Shown here in pieces: positions 25,395 to 34,559 of a stretch of DNA of 64,000 nt; positions within the stretch are counted from its first letter, which is position 1; each line of letters starts with the position of its first letter. The DNA lies in contig NZ_LT837803.1 in assembly GCF_900174485.1 (NCBI RefSeq), forward strand, positions 2,743,305-2,807,304, written 5' to 3'. A program made the translations under genes and the position numbers. The stretch comes from Sterolibacterium denitrificans (GTDB lineage Bacteria > Pseudomonadota > Gammaproteobacteria > Burkholderiales > Rhodocyclaceae). The notes under the pieces were generated by a model. The model had not been told where the DNA came from. It worked only from the letters and a program-made list of their open reading frames with translations, and did no database searches.

Positions 25395-26183
25395 ATGCAG
25401 CTCGCAGCCCACCTCCACCTGCCCCGCTTCTCGCTGCGCGCCATCGCCGTCTGGCGGCGCAACTTCCTAGTCTGGCGCAAGCTGGCGCTGACCTCCGTGC
25501 TCGGCAATCTCGCCGACCCGATGATCTACCTGTTCGGTCTGGGCTATGGTCTGGGCAGCCTGCTGCCGGAAGTCGGCGGCGTCAGCTACATCGTCTTTCT
25601 CGCCAGCGGCACGGTATGTTCGAGCACCATGAATGCCGCTTCCTTCGAGACGCTGTACTCCGGCTTCTCGCGCATGCATGTGCAGAAGACCTGGGATGCC
25701 ATCCTCAATGCCCCGCTCTCGCTCGACGACGTGCTGGCCGGCGAATGCCTGTGGGCGGCCAGCAAGGCCACATTGTCGGGCCTGGCCATACTCGCCGTCG
25801 TCGCCGCGCTGGGCCTGGTCCACTCGCCGCTGGCCCTGTGGGCCATCCCGGTGATCTTCTGCACCGGCCTGGCCTTTGCCGCCCTGGGCTTGATCGTCAC
25901 CGCGCTGGCGAGGTCGTACGATTTCTTCATGTACTACTTCACCCTCTTCGTCACGCCGATGACGCTGCTGTGCGGCGTGTTCTTCCCGATCGACCGGCTG
26001 CCGGCCGCCCTGCAGGGCGTGGCCACGACGCTGCCGCTGGCGCATAGCGTGCTGCTGATTCGACCGCTCCTGCAAGGCAGCGTGCCGCAGGACATCGCCC
26101 TGCACGTCGGCGCCTTGCTGGCGACGGCGCTGCTGGCCTATTGGACGGCGCTGCTGCTGATCCGACGACGCCTGCTCGGATAG
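25395..26183 (+). CDS. ABC-2 type permease, NodJ type
   Basis: The 262-residue protein has six membrane segments and the NodJ-like pattern: an N-terminal RNFLVWRK, then NLADPMIYLFGLGYGLG, FLASGTVCSSTMN, and the late signature FFPIDRLPAALQ before the last periplasmic loop. It is the membrane partner of the ATPase just upstream. A hairpin follows the stop codon. Confidence 0.9.
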   Translation: MQLAAHLHLPRFSLRAIAVWRRNFLVWRKLALTSVLGNLADPMIYLFGLGYGLGSLLPEVGGVSYIVFLASGTVCSSTMNAASFETLYSGFSRMHVQKTWDAILNAPLSLDDVLAGECLWAASKATLSGLAILAVVAALGLVHSPLALWAIPVIFCTGLAFAALGLIVTALARSYDFFMYYFTLFVTPMTLLCGVFFPIDRLPAALQGVATTLPLAHSVLLIRPLLQGSVPQDIALHVGALLATALLAYWTALLLIRRRLLG

Positions 26184-26189
26184 GGATAG

Positions 26190-26211
26190 CGTCCGCCACC
26201 TCTGGCGGACG
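26190..26211. terminator. Hairpin between convergent nodJ-like and TSUP genes
   Basis: CGTCCGCCA (26190-26198) and TGGCGGACG (26203-26211) form a perfect 9-bp stem with a four-base loop. It lies in the 30-base gap between two convergent genes. No T-run follows on either strand. Confidence 0.5.
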
Positions 26212-26213
26212 AC

Positions 26214-27017
26214 TCAGCCGAGCAGTCCATACAGCATCTTGGTCGCCAGCAGGGCGAGAAAGGCGCCAAAGGCGCGCTTCAACTGCGTGACCGGCAGGCG
26301 ATGCGCCAACCTGGCGCCAAGCGGCGCGGTGGCAATCGACATGACGACGATGCCGGCCAGCGCCGGCAGATGGACGTAGCCGAGCGCCCACGCCGGCAGA
26401 CCCTCGGCGCCCCAGCCGCTGAGGATGTAGCCCAGGGTGCCGGCAATGGCGATGGGAAAGCCGAGCGCCGAGGAAGTGCCGATCGCCTGATGAATGGCGA
26501 CGTTGCACCAGAACATGAAGGGAATGGACAGGAATCCGCCGCCCGCCGAAACGAGGCTGGCAATGCAACCGATGAATGCGCCCGCAAGGAACAGGCCGGG
26601 ACTGCCGGGCAGACGCCGCGTCGGCTTCGGCGTGAAGCCGATGCTCATCTGCAGCGCCGCGTAATAGACGATCGCCGTGAACAACACGCCGAGCGGACGC
26701 GTCGGGATGCTGCTGGCAATGAAGGTGCCGCCGAACGTGCCGGCCATCAATCCCGGCGCCATGTGCCTGACGATGTCCCAGCGCACGGCGGCGTGGCGGT
26801 GATGCGCGCGCATGCTGGAAACCGAAGTGAAGGCGATCGTGGCCATCGCCGTGCCCAGCGCCAGGTGCATCAGATGCGCCTCGGCGATGCCCTGCGCGGC
26901 AAACAGCATGAACAGCAGGGGAACCAGCATCAGCCCGCCGCCGACGCCGAACAGACCGGCGATGAAGCCGGCGAAGATGCCCAGCAGGGGATAACCCAGC
27001 CAGGCCCAACTCATCAT
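26214..27017 (-). CDS. TSUP-family permease (TauE/SafE)
   Basis: The 267-residue protein has about eight membrane segments and the family's two related halves, each with a Gly-rich motif: GLFGVGGGLMLVP near the N-terminus and SLVSAGGGFLSIP in the middle. TSUP members export sulfite or sulfonate-derived anions or import small organic acids; substrate is not decidable here. Its start overlaps the stop of the EVE gene upstream by four bases (ATGA), so the two are co-translated. Confidence 0.88.
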   Translation of the reverse strand: MMSWAWLGYPLLGIFAGFIAGLFGVGGGLMLVPLLFMLFAAQGIAEAHLMHLALGTAMATIAFTSVSSMRAHHRHAAVRWDIVRHMAPGLMAGTFGGTFIASSIPTRPLGVLFTAIVYYAALQMSIGFTPKPTRRLPGSPGLFLAGAFIGCIASLVSAGGGFLSIPFMFWCNVAIHQAIGTSSALGFPIAIAGTLGYILSGWGAEGLPAWALGYVHLPALAGIVVMSIATAPLGARLAHRLPVTQLKRAFGAFLALLATKMLYGLLG

Positions 27018-27502
27018 CGCGCTGTGGCCCTTGCCGCCTTGATCCCGAGCAGCCGCTCACAGATGAAGCGCCATTCGGCCGGATCGACCGGGGTGATCGA
27101 CAGCCGGTTGCCCTGCTGCAGGGTGCGCATGCGCGCCAGTTCGGGATGGGAGCGCAGCTCGCTGATGCTCACCAGACGGGTTTTCTGCAGGCAGCGCACA
27201 TCGACGTGCACCCAGCGCGGCTTTTCCGGCGTGGCCTTGGGATCGTAGTAGTGGCTCTTGGGATTGAACTGCGTCTGGTCGGGATAAGCCGCCCGGCTCA
27301 CCTCGGCCAGGCCGACGATACCCGGCTCCTTGCAGTTGGAGTGGTAGAAGAACACCTGGTCGCCAACCTTCATCTGATCGCGCATGAAATTGCGCGCCTG
27401 ATAGTTGCGTACCCCGTCCCACGGCGTGGTCTGATTGGGCATGGCCAGAAAATCGTCGATCGAGAACCCCGCAGGTTCGGATTTCATCAGCCAGTAACGC
27501 AC
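27014..27502 (-). CDS. EVE-domain protein
   Basis: The 162-residue protein is a single EVE domain, a PUA-like fold thought to bind modified nucleotides or bases in RNA or DNA. The typical start YWLMKSEP, then WDGVRNYQARNFMRD, GDQVFFYHSN and GIVGLAEV are all present. A GTG at 27502 is chosen because GGGAGG lies just before it; a second GTG five codons upstream lies inside that ribosome site. It leads the TSUP gene with a four-base overlap. Confidence 0.9.
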   Translation of the reverse strand: MRYWLMKSEPAGFSIDDFLAMPNQTTPWDGVRNYQARNFMRDQMKVGDQVFFYHSNCKEPGIVGLAEVSRAAYPDQTQFNPKSHYYDPKATPEKPRWVHVDVRCLQKTRLVSISELRSHPELARMRTLQQGNRLSITPVDPAEWRFICERLLGIKAARATAR

Positions 27503-27614
27503 GTTCCCTCCCGCCACAGATCAAAACGGGGAATTCTACTCGCCCTCAAGGACGAGGCGGCAACGATGCGGCGCGGTACGACACGACGTGACGCGGTGCG
27601 AATCACGGCTTCCG

Positions 27615-28464
27615 CTATTGGCTCTCTTGCGGCGCCCGCAGCGCCGCCAGCCGCATCTGCGCCTGCCGCCGGTCGAAACCCGCCGGACGCTGCTCGGCGG
27701 CGGCCAGGGCGAGTCGATAGAAACGCAGCGCCTGTTGCGGCTGTTGCAGGGAATCGAAGCTGACTGCGAGATTGAAAAGGTAATCCGGATTGTCCGGCTC
27801 GATGCGGTAGGCCTGCAGGAAAGCGGCCTGCGCCTCGGGCCAGTCCGACCGGCTGGCCTGCAGATTGCCCAGCGCGTAATGCAACAGCGCCTCCTCGGGC
27901 TGTTGGGCGAGCAAGTCCCGCAAACGCGCTTCGGCCGCCTGCGGGGCCTGGCGCGCCTGCAGACCGATCAGGCCGACTTCGGCGCGAAGATCCCGGGGAT
28001 CCGCCTGCAATGCGCGCTGGTAGTAATTCCCGGCGACGGCTTCCTGTCCCTGGCTCAGCGCAATTTCCGCCAGGCCATGCAGGGCGGCGCGATTGCCCGG
28101 TTCGACGGCCAGCACGCGCTGATATTCCATGTACGCCCGCCTGATATCGCCCTGCTGCAAGGCGGCCTGAGCCTGTTGCATGCTGACAGGCGCCGCTGCC
28201 GCCGCTGCCGACGCGGCAACAGGGGGGATGGTCGGCGGACTCGTGCAGCCAGGCATACGCCGCATAGACCAGCGCGCCGCCGAGCAGCAGGATGGCCGCC
28301 ATCACGCCCGGCGACCTGCCTGGCCGGGGTGCGACGCGCGGCGTCATGGCAGGAACTGGCGAGGGCCGTCCGGGCGCAACCTGCGGCCGAATTTCCGCCG
28401 GCGCGCGGACACCGGCGCTGCGCGTCCGTTCGGCCTTTTTCAGCTCGTCCATCAGGTGGCTCAT
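27615..28464 (-). pseudogene. TPR membrane protein interrupted by a one-base frameshift
   Basis: Two overlapping frames make one gene. The 5' part (28464 to about 28222) encodes a cytoplasmic start MSHLMDELKKAER, a basic Pro-rich stretch and a membrane segment (AAILLLGGALVYAAYAWL). The 3' part (from about 28222 to 27615) encodes an Ala-rich linker and about five tetratricopeptide repeats, for example ALHGLAEIALSQGQ and LFNLAVSFDSLQQPQQAL. The frames join if one base is removed from the run of six Gs at 28222-28227 (Cs on the coding strand). GGAG precedes the ATG at 28464. The layout, N-terminal anchor then TPRs, resembles pilus or secretion accessory proteins such as MshN, but no pilus genes are nearby. 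It may be a real lesion, phase variation or a sequencing error. Confidence 0.75.
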
Positions 28465-28563
28465 GTTTTGCTCCGCCAAGGCTGCATCAAATCCGCCGAT
28501 GATAACCCGGCGCCACGGTGCGGTATGGCAGAATGTGCCGTTCGGCATTCAGTGGGGAGCATC

Positions 28564-29385
28564 ATGAGACGCGTGGTTTTCAATCAGAAAGGCGGTGTCG
28601 GCAAGAGCACCATCACCTGCAATCTGGCGGCCGTCGGCGCGGCGCGCGGGGAAAAGACCCTGGTGATCGATCTCGACCCGCAAGCCAATACCACCCGTTA
28701 CCTGTTGGGCGATGCGGCCGACGATCTGGAAGCCAGCGCCACCGAGTTCTTCGACCAGATGCTCAGTTTCAAGCTGCGCCCGCGCGCGACCGAAGAGTTC
28801 ATCGTCGCCACGCCCTTCGACAACCTGCACCTGCTGCCCTCGCATGCTTCGCTCGAAGAACTGCAGGCCAAGCTGGAGTCGCGCTACAAGATCTACAAGC
28901 TGCGCGAAGCGCTCGAAGCGCTCGAAGGCTACGACCAGATCTGGATCGATACGCCGCCGGCGCTGCATTTCTACACGCGCTCGGCATTGATCGCCGCCGA
29001 TCGCTGCCTGATTCCCTTCGACTGCGACGAATTCGCCCGGCGCGCGCTGTACGCGCTGCTCGACAACGTCGCCGAAATCCGCACCGATCACAACGATCAG
29101 TTGCAGGTCGAAGGCATCATCATCAACCAGTTCCAGTCGCGCGCCAGCCTGCCGCAGCAACTGGTCGATGAATTGCGCGGCGAAGGCCTGCCGGTGCTCG
29201 ACACCCTGTTGTCGTCCTCGGTGAAGATCAAGGAATCGCACCAGCAATCGAAGCCGATGATCCACCTGGATGCGCGCCACAAGCTGGCGCAGGAATTCAG
29301 CGCGCTGTACGACGAGCTGGGCAAGGCGCAGAAAACCACCGGACGAAAGAAAACCGTGAAAAGCGCCAGCCGCCAACGCGGCTGA
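28564..29385 (+). CDS. ParA-family ATPase
   Basis: The 273-residue protein has the deviant Walker A KGGVGKST right at the N-terminus (residue 9), IDLDPQANTTRYLL, and the Walker B-like WIDTPPALHF. These define the ParA/Soj group that positions DNA or protein cargo on the nucleoid. No parB gene or parS-like repeats lie beside it and the chromosomal parAB locus is usually near the origin, so this is an orphan ParA. The C-terminus is a Lys/Arg/Ser-rich tail. GGGGAG precedes the ATG. It is divergent from the frameshifted TPR gene with 99 bases between. Confidence 0.88.
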   Translation: MRRVVFNQKGGVGKSTITCNLAAVGAARGEKTLVIDLDPQANTTRYLLGDAADDLEASATEFFDQMLSFKLRPRATEEFIVATPFDNLHLLPSHASLEELQAKLESRYKIYKLREALEALEGYDQIWIDTPPALHFYTRSALIAADRCLIPFDCDEFARRALYALLDNVAEIRTDHNDQLQVEGIIINQFQSRASLPQQLVDELRGEGLPVLDTLLSSSVKIKESHQQSKPMIHLDARHKLAQEFSALYDELGKAQKTTGRKKTVKSASRQRG

Positions 29386-29412
29386 ACCGCTCACGCTTCG
29401 CGACGACTGCGA

Positions 29413-30366
29413 CTACTTCAGGATCTTGCGCATCGCCCACAGCACCAGCGGCCCGAGCGGCATCATGAGCCAGCGCAGGCCGCCCAGGCGACTGCGCATG
29501 TCGGCCTGGTAGTCGGTAAAACGGTGGTTCTGGAAGCGCAGGACATCCTGCGATTCGGTGGTATCCATCCAGGAAGTGTAGAAGCGCTCGCTGCCCAACA
29601 TGTCGCGCGGCAGCTCGATGCCCAGCGCATTGATGGCGACGCTGAGAAACTCATGCTGAGTGACCCGGCAGTCGTGGCCGCCGCCGAGCAGGAAGATTCG
29701 GCCGACGGCGCGCGGGTTGTCGATGCTGTTGGCCACGGCGGTCGCCACGTCACATGGATGCACGTATTCGAGCGGATTGTCGTGACGCACGTTGAAGAGT
29801 TGGCGCATCGTCGCCAGATCGGCGCCCAGAGTGCGCGAATCGACCGACACGCCGACACGCAGCACGCACCAGGGGATGCCGCTTGCCGCCAGACGCTGCT
29901 CGATCTCGACTTTGTGGCGGGTGTAGTTGTCGGTCGGTGAAACCGGATCGTCGGCGCGCATCAGGCGGGTCATCGGCTCCGGAAAGCCGAATACCGTCAC
30001 CGATGAGGGATAGATCAGCAGCGGTTTCTCCGCACACTGTTCGATGGCATCGATCAGGCGGAAAGTCGCCTCGACATTCACCGCACGCGCCAGCGCCGGC
30101 GCAGTCTCGGTCAGCGGCGGCAGAATCGCGCCCAGATGCACGACCGCCGCAACGTCTTTCAGCAGCGGCTGGAATTCCAGCTTGCGCAAGTCGGCCCAGA
30201 TCACTTCGTCATACAAATCGCCCAGCTTGCCGGCGACCTTGCGGTTCGCCGGGTTGTCGAGATCCATCGCCAGCAGGCGATGGCCGCGTTGCTTGAGCTC
30301 GGCAAGCACCATCTGGCCAAGGCGGCCAAAGGCACCGGTGACGATTACGGACTTGCTGGGATTCAT
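29413..30366 (-). CDS. NAD-dependent epimerase/dehydratase family protein
   Basis: The 317-residue protein is an extended short-chain dehydrogenase with the N-terminal nucleotide loop TGAFGRLGQ, the Asp that favours NAD in LLAMDLDN, and the catalytic Tyr-Lys pair in YTRHKVE. Substrate-side residues do not identify a sugar. ATG 30366 follows GAGG at six bases. It ends with two basic/hydrophobic segments (GGLRWLMMPLGPLVLWAMRK) that could touch the membrane. It is 56 bases downstream of the uvrD-type helicase on the same strand. Confidence 0.85.
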   Translation of the reverse strand: MNPSKSVIVTGAFGRLGQMVLAELKQRGHRLLAMDLDNPANRKVAGKLGDLYDEVIWADLRKLEFQPLLKDVAAVVHLGAILPPLTETAPALARAVNVEATFRLIDAIEQCAEKPLLIYPSSVTVFGFPEPMTRLMRADDPVSPTDNYTRHKVEIEQRLAASGIPWCVLRVGVSVDSRTLGADLATMRQLFNVRHDNPLEYVHPCDVATAVANSIDNPRAVGRIFLLGGGHDCRVTQHEFLSVAINALGIELPRDMLGSERFYTSWMDTTESQDVLRFQNHRFTDYQADMRSRLGGLRWLMMPLGPLVLWAMRKILK

Positions 30367-30422
30367 GAACGACCTCGTTGCGATTGCATGGATTTGCGTG
30401 GGCTTATATGGATTACGCTGAG

Positions 30423-32648
30423 TCAGGCTGGCGTCAGCTTGGCCACGGCAAGCGCCAGCCATTTACTGCCGGCATGGGTGAAATTCACCTGCACGCGCGC
30501 GTCCTGGCCCGAACCTTCGGCGTTGATGATGACGCCTCGGCCGAACTTGTCGTGCATCACGCTCTGGCCGACGGCAAAACCGCTTGGCTCATCGCGCTGC
30601 AAGGCAGCGATCTCTGCCTTGCGGGTATCGTTGCCGTAACTGCCGTTTCGTGCAGCGCCGAAAGCATAAGCGCTGCCGGCATTGCGCAGTTGCGGCGTCA
30701 GCCACTTCAGCAGCGGCTGCGGAATCTCGTCGAGAAAGCGCGAGACGATGTTGTAGCGCGTCTGGCCATGCAGCATGCGCGTCTGCGCGAACGACAGATA
30801 GAGGCGCTGGCGGGCGCGCGTCACGGCAACGTACATCAGGCGCCGCTCCTCCTCCACGCCCCGGGTTTCGAGCAGGGCATTCTCGTGCGGGAACAGTCCT
30901 TCTTCCAGACCGCTGATGAAGACGATGTTGAACTCCAGCCCCTTGGCGGCATGCACGGTCATCAGTTGCACGGCATCGTCGCCGTCCTCTGCCTGGTGAT
31001 CGCCCGCCTCCAGGGCGGCATGCGTCAGGAAGGCGATCAGCTCGCCTTCGTCCGCGGCAGCGGCATCATCATCTGCCGCTATGGGACGACGATCCTCCTC
31101 GGCAACGAAGCTGGCGGCGGCGGTCACCAGTTCGTCGAGGTTGGCCAGGCGGTCCTGGCCTTCCCGGTCGTTGCGATAGTGCTCGCGCAGGCCGGACAGT
31201 TCGACGACATGGTCAATCACCTCGGGCAGCGGCAAGCCGGCAGCGCCCTCGCGCATCCGGTCGAGCAAGCCGGAAAAATTCTGCAGCACGCTCTGCGCCT
31301 TGCCGGCAAGATGGACTATCGCCTGGTGCAGGCTGCACTGATGCAGCCTGGCCGCATCGGCAAGCTGCTCCAGGGAGCGCGCGCCGATGCCGCGCGTCGG
31401 GAAGTTGACGACACGCGCGAAGGCCGTATCGTCGTCGGGATTGGCGAGCAGGCGCAGATAGGCCAGCGCATGCTTGATTTCCTGGCGCTCGAAAAAGCGC
31501 AGGCCGCCATACACGCGATACGGCAGACCGGCGGAAAACAGCGCGTGCTCCAGCACCCGCGACTGGGCGTTCGAACGATAGAGCAGCGCGATCTCGCTGC
31601 GCGCGCGGCCGTCGCGCATCAGCGCCCTGATTTCCTCGACGATCCAGCGCGCCTCTTCGAGATCGCTGGCGGCTTCAAAGACGCACAGCGGCTCGCCGCT
31701 GCCGGCCTCGGTCCACAGATTCTTGCCCAGGCGCGTTTCGTTGTGCTTGATGATGGCGTTGGCCGCATCGAGGATGTTGCCCTGCGAACGGTAGTTCTGT
31801 TCGAGGCGGATCACCTCCGGCACGGCGAACTCGCGTTCGAAGGCGTGCATGTTGCCGACATCCGCGCCGCGAAAGGCGTAGATCGACTGGTCGTCATCCC
31901 CCACGGCAAACACCGCCGCGCCGGCGCCGCCGTCCGACAACAGCTTCAGCCAGCGGTATTGCAGCTTGTTGGTGTCCTGGAATTCATCGACCAGGATGTG
32001 GCGGAACCGCTGCTGATAATGGTTGCGCACAGGCTCGTTGCGCTCCAGCAACTCGAAGCTGCGCAGCAGCAGCTCGGCGAAGTCGACCACGCCTTCGCGC
32101 TGGCACTGCTGCTCGTAGGCCGCGTACAACTCGACGCGTTTTCTGCTGTAGTCATCCCAGGCCTCGACCGCCGCCGGCCGCTCGCCCTGCTCCTTGTGGG
32201 CATTGATGAAATGCTGCAGATCGCGCGGCGGAAACTTTTCGTCATCGACATTCAGCGACTTCAGCAGGCGCTTGATCGCCGAAAGCTGATCGGACTGATC
32301 GAGGATCTGGAACATCTGCGGCAGTCCCGCCTCGCGATGATGCGCGCGCAACAGGCGGTTGCACAGGCCATGAAAGGTGCCGATCCACATGCTGCGGGTG
32401 TTGACCGGCAACATGGCCGACAGGCGCGCCAGCATCTCCTTCGCCGCCTTGTTGGTGAAGGTCACGGCGAGAATATTGTGCGGACCGGCCAGCCCTTGCG
32501 CCAGCAGCCAGGCGATGCGCGTGGTCAGCACGCGCGTCTTGCCGCTGCCGGCGCCGGCAAGGATCAAGGCATGGCGCGGTTCCAGGGTGACCGCAGCGAG
32601 CTGCTCGGCATTGAGCCCGGAAAGAAGATGGGGAGACGAAACGGACAT
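30423..32648 (-). CDS. uvrD: ATP-dependent DNA helicase, UvrD/PcrA type
   Basis: This superfamily 1A 3'-5' helicase serves nucleotide excision and mismatch repair. The 741-residue enzyme shows motif I AGAGSGKTRVL, motif Ia FTNKAAKEM, motif II VDEFQDTNKLQY, motif III DDDQSIYAFRGA, motif V LMTVHAAKGLEF and motif VI VAVTRARQRLYL. The C-terminus has the weakly conserved segment that in UvrD and PcrA contacts RNA polymerase (VMHDKFGRGVIIN). ATG 32648 is preferred to an upstream in-frame ATG because homologues begin just before the LNAEQLAAV motif. Confidence 0.94.
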   Translation of the reverse strand: MSVSSPHLLSGLNAEQLAAVTLEPRHALILAGAGSGKTRVLTTRIAWLLAQGLAGPHNILAVTFTNKAAKEMLARLSAMLPVNTRSMWIGTFHGLCNRLLRAHHREAGLPQMFQILDQSDQLSAIKRLLKSLNVDDEKFPPRDLQHFINAHKEQGERPAAVEAWDDYSRKRVELYAAYEQQCQREGVVDFAELLLRSFELLERNEPVRNHYQQRFRHILVDEFQDTNKLQYRWLKLLSDGGAGAAVFAVGDDDQSIYAFRGADVGNMHAFEREFAVPEVIRLEQNYRSQGNILDAANAIIKHNETRLGKNLWTEAGSGEPLCVFEAASDLEEARWIVEEIRALMRDGRARSEIALLYRSNAQSRVLEHALFSAGLPYRVYGGLRFFERQEIKHALAYLRLLANPDDDTAFARVVNFPTRGIGARSLEQLADAARLHQCSLHQAIVHLAGKAQSVLQNFSGLLDRMREGAAGLPLPEVIDHVVELSGLREHYRNDREGQDRLANLDELVTAAASFVAEEDRRPIAADDDAAAADEGELIAFLTHAALEAGDHQAEDGDDAVQLMTVHAAKGLEFNIVFISGLEEGLFPHENALLETRGVEEERRLMYVAVTRARQRLYLSFAQTRMLHGQTRYNIVSRFLDEIPQPLLKWLTPQLRNAGSAYAFGAARNGSYGNDTRKAEIAALQRDEPSGFAVGQSVMHDKFGRGVIINAEGSGQDARVQVNFTHAGSKWLALAVAKLTPA

Positions 32649-32750
32649 AAGCGGCGAATTATACGCAGCGCCCCGGAACATCTGGCGCTTGGCTATACTT
32701 GACAGCCCATCCCCTGCCCATCCCGAGCCCGAAGCCTGGAGTCAGCCATC

Positions 32751-33170
32751 ATGAGCCACAAGGAAGTGGAAGCAGTCCTGCTGCCCGACGAACAACCGAT
32801 CCTGCGCGTCGTGCCGATGCCGGCCGACGTGAATGCGGCCGGCGACATCTTCGGCGGCTGGGTGATGTCGCAAGTCGATATCGCCGGTGGCGTCGTCGCC
32901 GTCCAGGTCGCGCGCGGACGCATCGCCACCGTCGCGGTCAATGCCTTCCAGTTCAGGCAACCCATTTCAGTCGGCGACGTGGTCAGCTTCTACGGCAAGG
33001 TGGCACGCATCGGCCGCACCTCGATCACCGTCGATGTCCAGGTGTATGCGGAACGCTACCGGCCCTGCACGGAGAAACCGCTGGTCGTCAAGGTCACCGA
33101 AGCCACGCTGACCTATGTGGCAACCGGCAGCGACGGCAGCAAACGCGAAATCTGCCTGCCCGCAAGCTGA
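32751..33170 (+). CDS. Acyl-CoA thioesterase, YciA-like hot-dog fold
   Basis: The 139-residue enzyme hydrolyses acyl-CoA esters. The hot-dog fold active-site block is visible as PADVNAAGDIFGGWVMSQVD, in which the Asp and following Gly-Gly match YciA, and the helix end carries ATVAVNAFQF. Length fits single-domain YciA-type hexameric thioesterases. It is divergent from uvrD and may serve to recycle CoA. Confidence 0.9.
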   Translation: MSHKEVEAVLLPDEQPILRVVPMPADVNAAGDIFGGWVMSQVDIAGGVVAVQVARGRIATVAVNAFQFRQPISVGDVVSFYGKVARIGRTSITVDVQVYAERYRPCTEKPLVVKVTEATLTYVATGSDGSKREICLPAS

Positions 33171-33225
33171 AGCCGGGCCAGCTCGGCGCGGCACCCGCCA
33201 TGCCGCTGCATGGCTCGCTGCATGA

Positions 33226-33708
33226 CTACTTCTTTCCCGCCTTCCTGCGCGCGGCCGGCTTCGGTTTTGCCGCGGGTCCATCGGTACTGCCAGCCGCTCC
33301 CGCCTCGTTTCCGGCCGCCGGTTGCTGCATGAAATTCCACGGCCAGAGCGCCGGATTCATCATCGTATCCAGCGCCACCTGAGCAAAGGGATTGGCCGCG
33401 CCGGCCGAATCTGCCGCTGCCGTTGCTGTTCCCTGCTCGCCGGCATCCATGGCCGCCCGCACCGACTGGCCCATCGCCTGCACCGTCATCAGCGCGACCC
33501 GCTGCATCTCCAATCCTTGAATCGTCATTTGCAGCATGTTCAGATTGGTCTTCAGCCAGCCTTCGACCGCCTTGAGATCGGCAATCCGCTTGCCGATCTC
33601 ATCCACATCCACCGTCGGCGTCACCATGCCGGGGAGGGAAAATCCCATGCTGTTCCACATGGATTTCAGGAAGTCCAGCGAGTCAGCGGCAGATGATTCC
33701 TTTGACAT
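33226..33708 (-). CDS. PhaM-like polyhydroxybutyrate granule protein
   Basis: The 160-residue product resembles PhaM, which activates PHB synthase PhaC and attaches granules to the nucleoid. The N-terminus has the family block LDFLKSMWNSMGFSLPGM, then the conserved middle VDEIGKRIADLKAVEGWL and MLQMTIQGLEMQRVAL. The C-terminal tail is Ala/Lys/Pro-rich (KPKPAARRKAGKK), as in the DNA-binding tail of PhaM. ATG 33708 is chosen because GGAG then lies eight bases upstream; ATG 33714 is two codons earlier. It implies PHB storage, although no phaC is in the window. Confidence 0.82.
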   Translation of the reverse strand: MSKESSAADSLDFLKSMWNSMGFSLPGMVTPTVDVDEIGKRIADLKAVEGWLKTNLNMLQMTIQGLEMQRVALMTVQAMGQSVRAAMDAGEQGTATAAADSAGAANPFAQVALDTMMNPALWPWNFMQQPAAGNEAGAAGSTDGPAAKPKPAARRKAGKK

Positions 33709-33855
33709 ATTCATGACTCCGGGAAATAATAGGTGGATACTACTCCAAGGCCATACTGCCCGGCGTGACAAAATGCTTTGTTTTCACCATTCCCCTTCGT
33801 TAGCATGGCGCGTCAGCCGATTCGTCGGGCTGTCATGGAAACAGGAAATGACTGC

Positions 33856-34503
33856 ATGAAACTGCTGATCGTCGAAGACCACGCACTGGTGCGTGAAGGT
33901 TTGCTGCATACGCTGAAAAAACTGGGCCGCGACGTCGTCTGCAATGGCGTACAGAATGCCGAGGAGGCGCTGGCGCTGCTCGAAAAAGAGGGCAGCGAAC
34001 ACTACGGTCTGTGCCTGCTCGACCTGATGCTGCCCGGCCTCAACGGCATGGGCTGCCTGGGTGTATTACGCAAACGCTTTCCGGCCTTGCCCGTGGTCAT
34101 CATTTCGGCACTCGATGATCGCAACACGATAGAGCGCGCCATGCGTGCCGGGGCTTCCGGCTTCATCAGCAAATCCAGTCCCGGCGCAGTCCTGCTGAAT
34201 GCCCTGCGCACCGTATTGGCCGGTGACGTCTATGTTCCAAGGGTATTTCACGATGAAATCCTCATGCGGGGCAAACGCAACAGCAACGCTTCACTGGCCG
34301 AGCAATACAATCTGACCACGGCGCAGATGCGGGTGCTCGAACCGCTGGTGCAGGGCAAAACCAACCGGCAGATCAGCGAACTGCTGGGCCTGACCGAAGG
34401 CACGATCAAGGTGCACGTATCCGCCATCCTCAAGGCGCTCAATGTCGACAACCGCTCGCAGGCGCTGCTGCTCGTCAAGGAACACAAGTCGAACAAGCTT
34501 TGA
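33856..34503 (+). CDS. Response regulator with LuxR-type DNA-binding domain
   Basis: The 215-residue NarL/FixJ-type regulator has a receiver domain (about 1-120) with the acidic pair in VEDH, the phosphorylation Asp in LCLLDLMLPG and Lys in FISKSS, and a C-terminal LuxR HTH (about 150-210) with KTNRQISELLGLTEGTIKVH. The ATG at 33856 follows AGGA at nine bases. No kinase gene is adjacent; the orphan PAS kinase 13 kb away is a possible but unproven partner. Confidence 0.92.
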   Translation: MKLLIVEDHALVREGLLHTLKKLGRDVVCNGVQNAEEALALLEKEGSEHYGLCLLDLMLPGLNGMGCLGVLRKRFPALPVVIISALDDRNTIERAMRAGASGFISKSSPGAVLLNALRTVLAGDVYVPRVFHDEILMRGKRNSNASLAEQYNLTTAQMRVLEPLVQGKTNRQISELLGLTEGTIKVHVSAILKALNVDNRSQALLLVKEHKSNKL

Positions 34504-34559
34504 GCGTCCTGCGGACTGACAGTGGCAGCGCAGTACGGAAAGCGGCAACGCCAGCGGCG

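Noticed and set aside
28215-28235. Programmed frameshift in the TPR gene
   Set aside because: A run of six Cs is a possible slip site, but no stimulatory hairpin or inner ribosome site is visible and the protein is not of a family known to use recoding; error or lesion is simpler.
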